A stretch of 64,000 nucleotides of DNA, taken from positions 42,873-106,872 of the forward strand of contig CAMPDV010001282.1 in the NCBI GenBank assembly GCA_946699065.1, given 5' to 3'. The position numbers and the translations under genes are program-made. Positions 59,851 through 64,000 of this stretch are shown here, one piece after another (positions within the stretch are counted from its first letter, which is position 1; each line of letters begins with the position of its first letter). Source of the DNA: Loxodes magnus. Taxonomy: Eukaryota > Ciliophora > Karyorelictea > Loxodida > Loxodidae. A model generated the notes under the pieces. It was given only the letters and a program-made list of their open reading frames with translations, was not told where the DNA came from and searched no databases.

Positions 59851-60690
59851 ATTTTTATTCTAAATTAGATCTATTAGAAAAGAATCTATATAAAAAGAAT
59901 GAAGATAACTAAATAATGCCTTTTAAAATGTCTCATATGTTTCATTTTCAAGAGCATTCACATTTTTCAGATTTTATAAAGAGTTAATTTTAATAATAAT
60001 TGATAAAATTTAATAAAAATCTTAAATTAGAAATCATAAATAGTGTAATGCTTATTTAGAAGATTAAATTTATAAGCATAAAAAATAAGGAAGCAAAAGT
60101 TAAATTTTCCTATATATCTTAATTTAGTTGATGATGTTTTTATATAAAATTAAGCAAAATATAAAATTTAGAATAAATATACTAATCTAAGATTCTTTAT
60201 AAATGCTTTATACTAGAAATTAAAAATCACTGAAACTAAAAAATCTATAATCATAAAGATTTTTTAAATTCTAGGTAAATAAATACTAAATGCATATTAC
60301 AGAACTCAATATTATAGCAAGCAATATAAATAAGCTTATTTAATAGAATTAGTTAATTTAAAATTTTTTGAATTTATTGCAAAAGATATTAATTAGAGTA
60401 TTTAAATAAAAATGTATGCTTATTCTATAATTATCATAATTTTGTTTATAGCTTGAAACGATATTTTTTCAAAAATAAAACTTATAAATAAGATTAGTTA
60501 TAGATAAAGTATCTATCTTCTAAATTCTATCTAAATGGAGAATATCTAACTAATAAATTAAGCGAAATGTTGTCAGATTCTATCAAATAATTTAATAAAC
60601 CATAATCTAGAACTTCTCTTATATTAAAATTGTTGATTTAGATACTTATTGACTTAAATAATGTAAATCATTTATTAAATAAATTAATAG
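59851..60690. other. AT-rich, no clear feature
   Basis: May hold the 3' end of the preceding gene. Otherwise only the TTTA-type repeats preceding the LINE tail at 60694. Confidence 0.35.
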
Positions 60691-60693
60691 ATT

Positions 60694-60960
60694 TGATTAT
60701 AGAGCGCGTAGCACCTCATTGGTACGCAGCTCTTACCATATCTCAATAAATGTCTGTTTCTTCAAGTAAGCCTTCAGGTAATAGAAATTCTTCTCTTATT
60801 AGTTACATATCTTCCTCATTTTCCTCTACATTATCTATTGTTCTTTTGTCTTCTATCTATCTTCGCTTTATAGAAACCACAAATTTAATTTTTAGTCTAT
60901 TACTAAAAAAGATTTCAATAATAGCAAACATGAAAAAATATTAATTTATCTAATATAGCA
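60694..60960 (-). mobile_element. LINE 3'-end fragment (ORF2 C-terminus plus tail)
   Basis: Minus strand: the ORF2 end (KRRQIEDKRT, then EENEEDMQLIREEFLLPEGL and LLEETDIY with TGA at 60743-60745), followed by the hairpin tail at 60694-60733. The last 40 residues are the same as in the fragment at 26593-27330, with only silent changes seen (for example ACA for ACG). Upstream the similarity fades near 60960, the point of 5' truncation. Confidence 0.75.
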
Positions 60961-63900
60961 AAAAATTAGAGTATTAATTTAATGTTAATTAATGTTTTAA
61001 GAGATTTATTGAGTATAATTTAAAATTAATAATAAAATCTAAGAGAATATTAAAAATTACAAATAATATCAAATAGCTTAGATTCACTTATAAATTAAAT
61101 TTTTATTTTATAAATCATAAAATATTATAATTTTTAAATAAATAATACAAAATAATCTTTTTAATTAAAAAAAATTATTTAAATATTTTATCCTCAGATA
61201 TTCACTAAAAAATTCACTTTTATCAAACTTTTCAGCATTTTAACATGATTGAATAATTTAATACAAATAATAAGTCTAAGATCTTTATCATTCATACCCA
61301 TTCATGAGGGATGATTATTTTTCTTGAGCATAGATTTGTAAGAATATAAATAAAAGGGAATAAAAAATATATCTATAATGTACTTGTAGAAATGTTGATC
61401 TATGTTAGCAAAATAGATAGATATACCCTTGGTTTTAAACTTATTAATATCATTATATACTCAAATATCCATTCTCTTTAATATTCTACCAAAGTTTATT
61501 ACTAAATATATGGTATTTTCCTACTACTGAAATCTAAACTTTCATTCTACTTAATCAATTAAATAATAGAAAAGATACTTAATAATCTAATTATTTTTAT
61601 AGCTTTTTTAATAATTTTTAGTTTATTCCTTAATGAAAAATAATAAATAGAGGTTTATGAATTTAAAATATTTATATTTAATAAAATAAAGGATATAAGT
61701 TAGTTTATAGTGATTTCTCATCTTTTTATTATTTTAAAAAATTTCAAAGTTAATATTCTACTAATTTTAGTATTAATGGATTCAACAAAGTGTAAAAATA
61801 TTATGAAATCCTACCAATTTTAATAGCTTTTTTAAATAAAATTTTTAATTTCAGATGTTTTCATTTGTTTTTTATTATTTAAAGGTACTTGATAAATTTA
61901 TAAGCTCAATTTGAAAAATTTCAAGAAAAATTTTTTTTTAATCTGTATGTTCATCTTGAAACTTTCTTTGGCTTAACACTTCCTTGTACTATCCTAAAAG
62001 ATTGAAATTAATTTTAATTTTGATTTTTTGTAAAATATAGAAAATGAAACTTTCCCTGAAGGAAGAAGAGAAACAAAAGCATTAATAAAAATTACATAAA
62101 AAGGGAAATAATAAAAACATTTTATTTAGAAATAAAATTATGTTAGTACATCTTTTCTATCTACCTTTGCTTTCACAAATTCTAACACTTTTTTTAACTT
62201 TTAAACAATATCTTCAATTTTATTACCTTCATGATTTTTTTTTATCTAATATCTCTTTAATAAGTTATTTCTTAGTCTAACTAGATCCAAAAGGGAATTT
62301 ATAAAGAGTTATTTATAGGAAATAAAAGGAATATATCTATCAACTATGATTAATTATAATCTTTTAAATTAGAGAAAATTTAAGTTATATATCTATTATA
62401 TTTTGCTTTGATGATATAACTAAAGGGCAAGCAAGTTTATATCAAAAAGATTAAGACAAATAATTATTTTATTGATATAGTCCTTAAACTAAGTATACAA
62501 ATAAAAAAATTTAGGGATTTTCCATCTTAAATATTAATCAAATAATATTTAAGAAACCTGGTTATTTTATATTCATCTGTATCTTTATTTTATTTCCGAA
62601 AGCTTGACTGAAATTTCAATAATAATAAAATGTTTATTCAGATCTAGTTTATAAATTGTTAATAATTTAAAATGTATTAAAAATATGAAACCTAAATATC
62701 AAAAAGACTTATCATTTAGATAGAATTAAATTTTTATATATAAAACTACTAAATTAAATTAAATTCTTAGAACATTTATATACACATATCTCTATCTTAT
62801 GATTTTTCTTTATATTTCTATAAAGTAATAATACTAAATTAATTTTCGCTGTATAAAAGAAAGTTTGATACTTAATTACAATTCTTTTAATAACTTCATA
62901 TAATTCTATTTCATCAACTAGACTAGAAAAATTTAAAAATATCAAAGAGTAAGGGTGATTTAGTGTTCAGATACTGTTAAGTATTAAAAAATTTTTATTA
63001 AAATAGGACTAACTTTTTATCCTTTCATGTTTCTTCCAAATACATAATTTTTATTACATTTCTTTAAATGAATAAATTAAAAAAATAAGTAAGACTTAAA
63101 ACAAAAAAATTAAGCATATTTAATATATAAAGCATTGATAAATTGAGCACCTATATCTCAGACTTATTTGTCATAAAGCGAAGACATTTAATAAAACCTA
63201 TATAGAACTTTTTAAAATAAAGCAAAAGCTAAAATGAATCTCTATACTTTATTTTTTTCTATTTTATATGAGCATAATAATTTATTAATATTCTTTAGTT
63301 AAAATTTAATTTTAATATGAGATATTATTTTAATTATCTTAGATATTTTAGTATCTCTTTAAAGGTTCTCTATTTTTTTCTAGTTTAACTTTAGATTTTA
63401 TTTAGCAAAATAGTTTTTTCCTTTTTTCTCTTAAAACCTTTTACTTTTAAAAAATTTAATGGCATACAGGAAACTAAATTTTTATAAGTAAAATCAAAAG
63501 TTTATTCCTTTTTTTATTGAGATACTCTCTCTTACTTTAAAAGAAAGATTACATTTTTTTCCTTAAATTTCTTCTAATTTCACATAAAATTAAGAATCTA
63601 TCCGTAAAAATTTTTATCCAGAAACAATTAAATCTTTAGCATTTATCATATAACCTACCATTTTAGAGCGAAATTTCTATTATAAAAATTTAAAATATCG
63701 ATAAAAATTATGGAATTGAATGAAATAAATATTAGTTTTCTATATTTTTGATAAAAATAAATATTCGAATCTAGAATTTAATATAAATAAGCAGATAATA
63801 TAATATATATAACTCAAAGATTATACAATTAGTATAAATATCTATTAATCAAAAAAGATAGGAAGAATAAAATAAAAAGGACTAAAGTTAGTTAATTTAT

Positions 63901-64000
63901 TAATTTCATTTTTAGAGTATTCTTTATCTTAAATTTAGTTATTGCTTAGTAGTTTTTATACAATTTACCAAAATAAGAAGTTGATTTCTTGATAAATTCC
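60961..64000. other. AT-rich desert
   Basis: 3 kb with no supported feature. A minus-strand stretch at about 62600-63060 has protein-like composition (SSLVDEIELYEVIKRIVIKY) but nothing to confirm it. Confidence 0.4.

Noticed and set aside
62600-63060. Minus-strand peptide-like stretch (VDEIELYEVIKRIVIKY)
   Set aside because: Composition is suggestive, but almost every frame is open in this code and there is no motif, homolog in the window, start or stop to support it.

Overview
The window is AT-rich nuclear DNA of a ciliate, most likely a karyorelict (Loxodes-like). In the genes read here TAA and TAG stand for Gln, TGA stands for Trp inside the gene, and TGA is also the stop at the 3' end. 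WD40 repeats, an F-box-like motif and a paralog alignment place TGA where Trp is conserved. A tRNA with anticodon UUA and tRNA-Gln identity lies at 46569-46640. Every gene end I could place is TGA. Introns are tiny: 26, 17 and 20 nt. Standard-code ORFs are therefore nearly all shadows, and genes had to be found by motif, composition and paralogy. Because almost no codon is a stop, openness proves little, so low-confidence CDS calls rest on amino-acid composition only.

Layout. 0-1.7 kb: a SINE-like GC-rich unit on the minus strand. 3.8-5.1 kb: a DHHC palmitoyltransferase. 5.7-9.9 kb: a decayed TPR gene, two unidentified coding stretches and a retroelement ORF1 remnant. 10.5-12 kb: SINE-like repeats. 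12.5-13.6 kb: a seven-blade WD40 protein. 14.4-17.3 kb: a LINE reverse transcriptase with a 5' inversion. 17.6-20.1 kb: a Cys-rich multi-TM receptor-like protein. 21-28.5 kb: a nest of inverted repeats, LINE ORF2 pieces (zinc-knuckle C-terminus, AP-endonuclease), a SINE-like unit inside the endonuclease, and an intact ORF1. 28.9-33.0 kb: a 1369-residue receptor with a large ectodomain and seven TM segments. 33-36.6 kb: nothing recognisable. 36.6-51.2 kb: two paralogous Gln/Asn-rich genes (A, 973 aa; B), further coding-like pieces, an F-box-like gene and the tRNA. 52.4-57.5 kb: three ORF1-like coiled-coil genes. 59-60 kb: an unidentified gene. 60.7 kb: a LINE ORF2 3' fragment. The rest is AT-rich and featureless.

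The unifying theme is a non-LTR retrotransposon system. Autonomous LINE copies (ORF1 with coiled coil and zinc knuckle; ORF2 with endonuclease, reverse transcriptase and C-terminal zinc knuckle) and short non-coding GC-rich units end in the same short stem-loop followed by TATAATC and TTTA-like repeats. This suggests that the SINE-like units are mobilised by the LINE reverse transcriptase through a shared 3' hairpin. Host genes here are mostly membrane or signalling proteins (DHHC enzyme, two receptors sharing a TRP-like module) and protein-interaction scaffolds (WD40, F-box, TPR).
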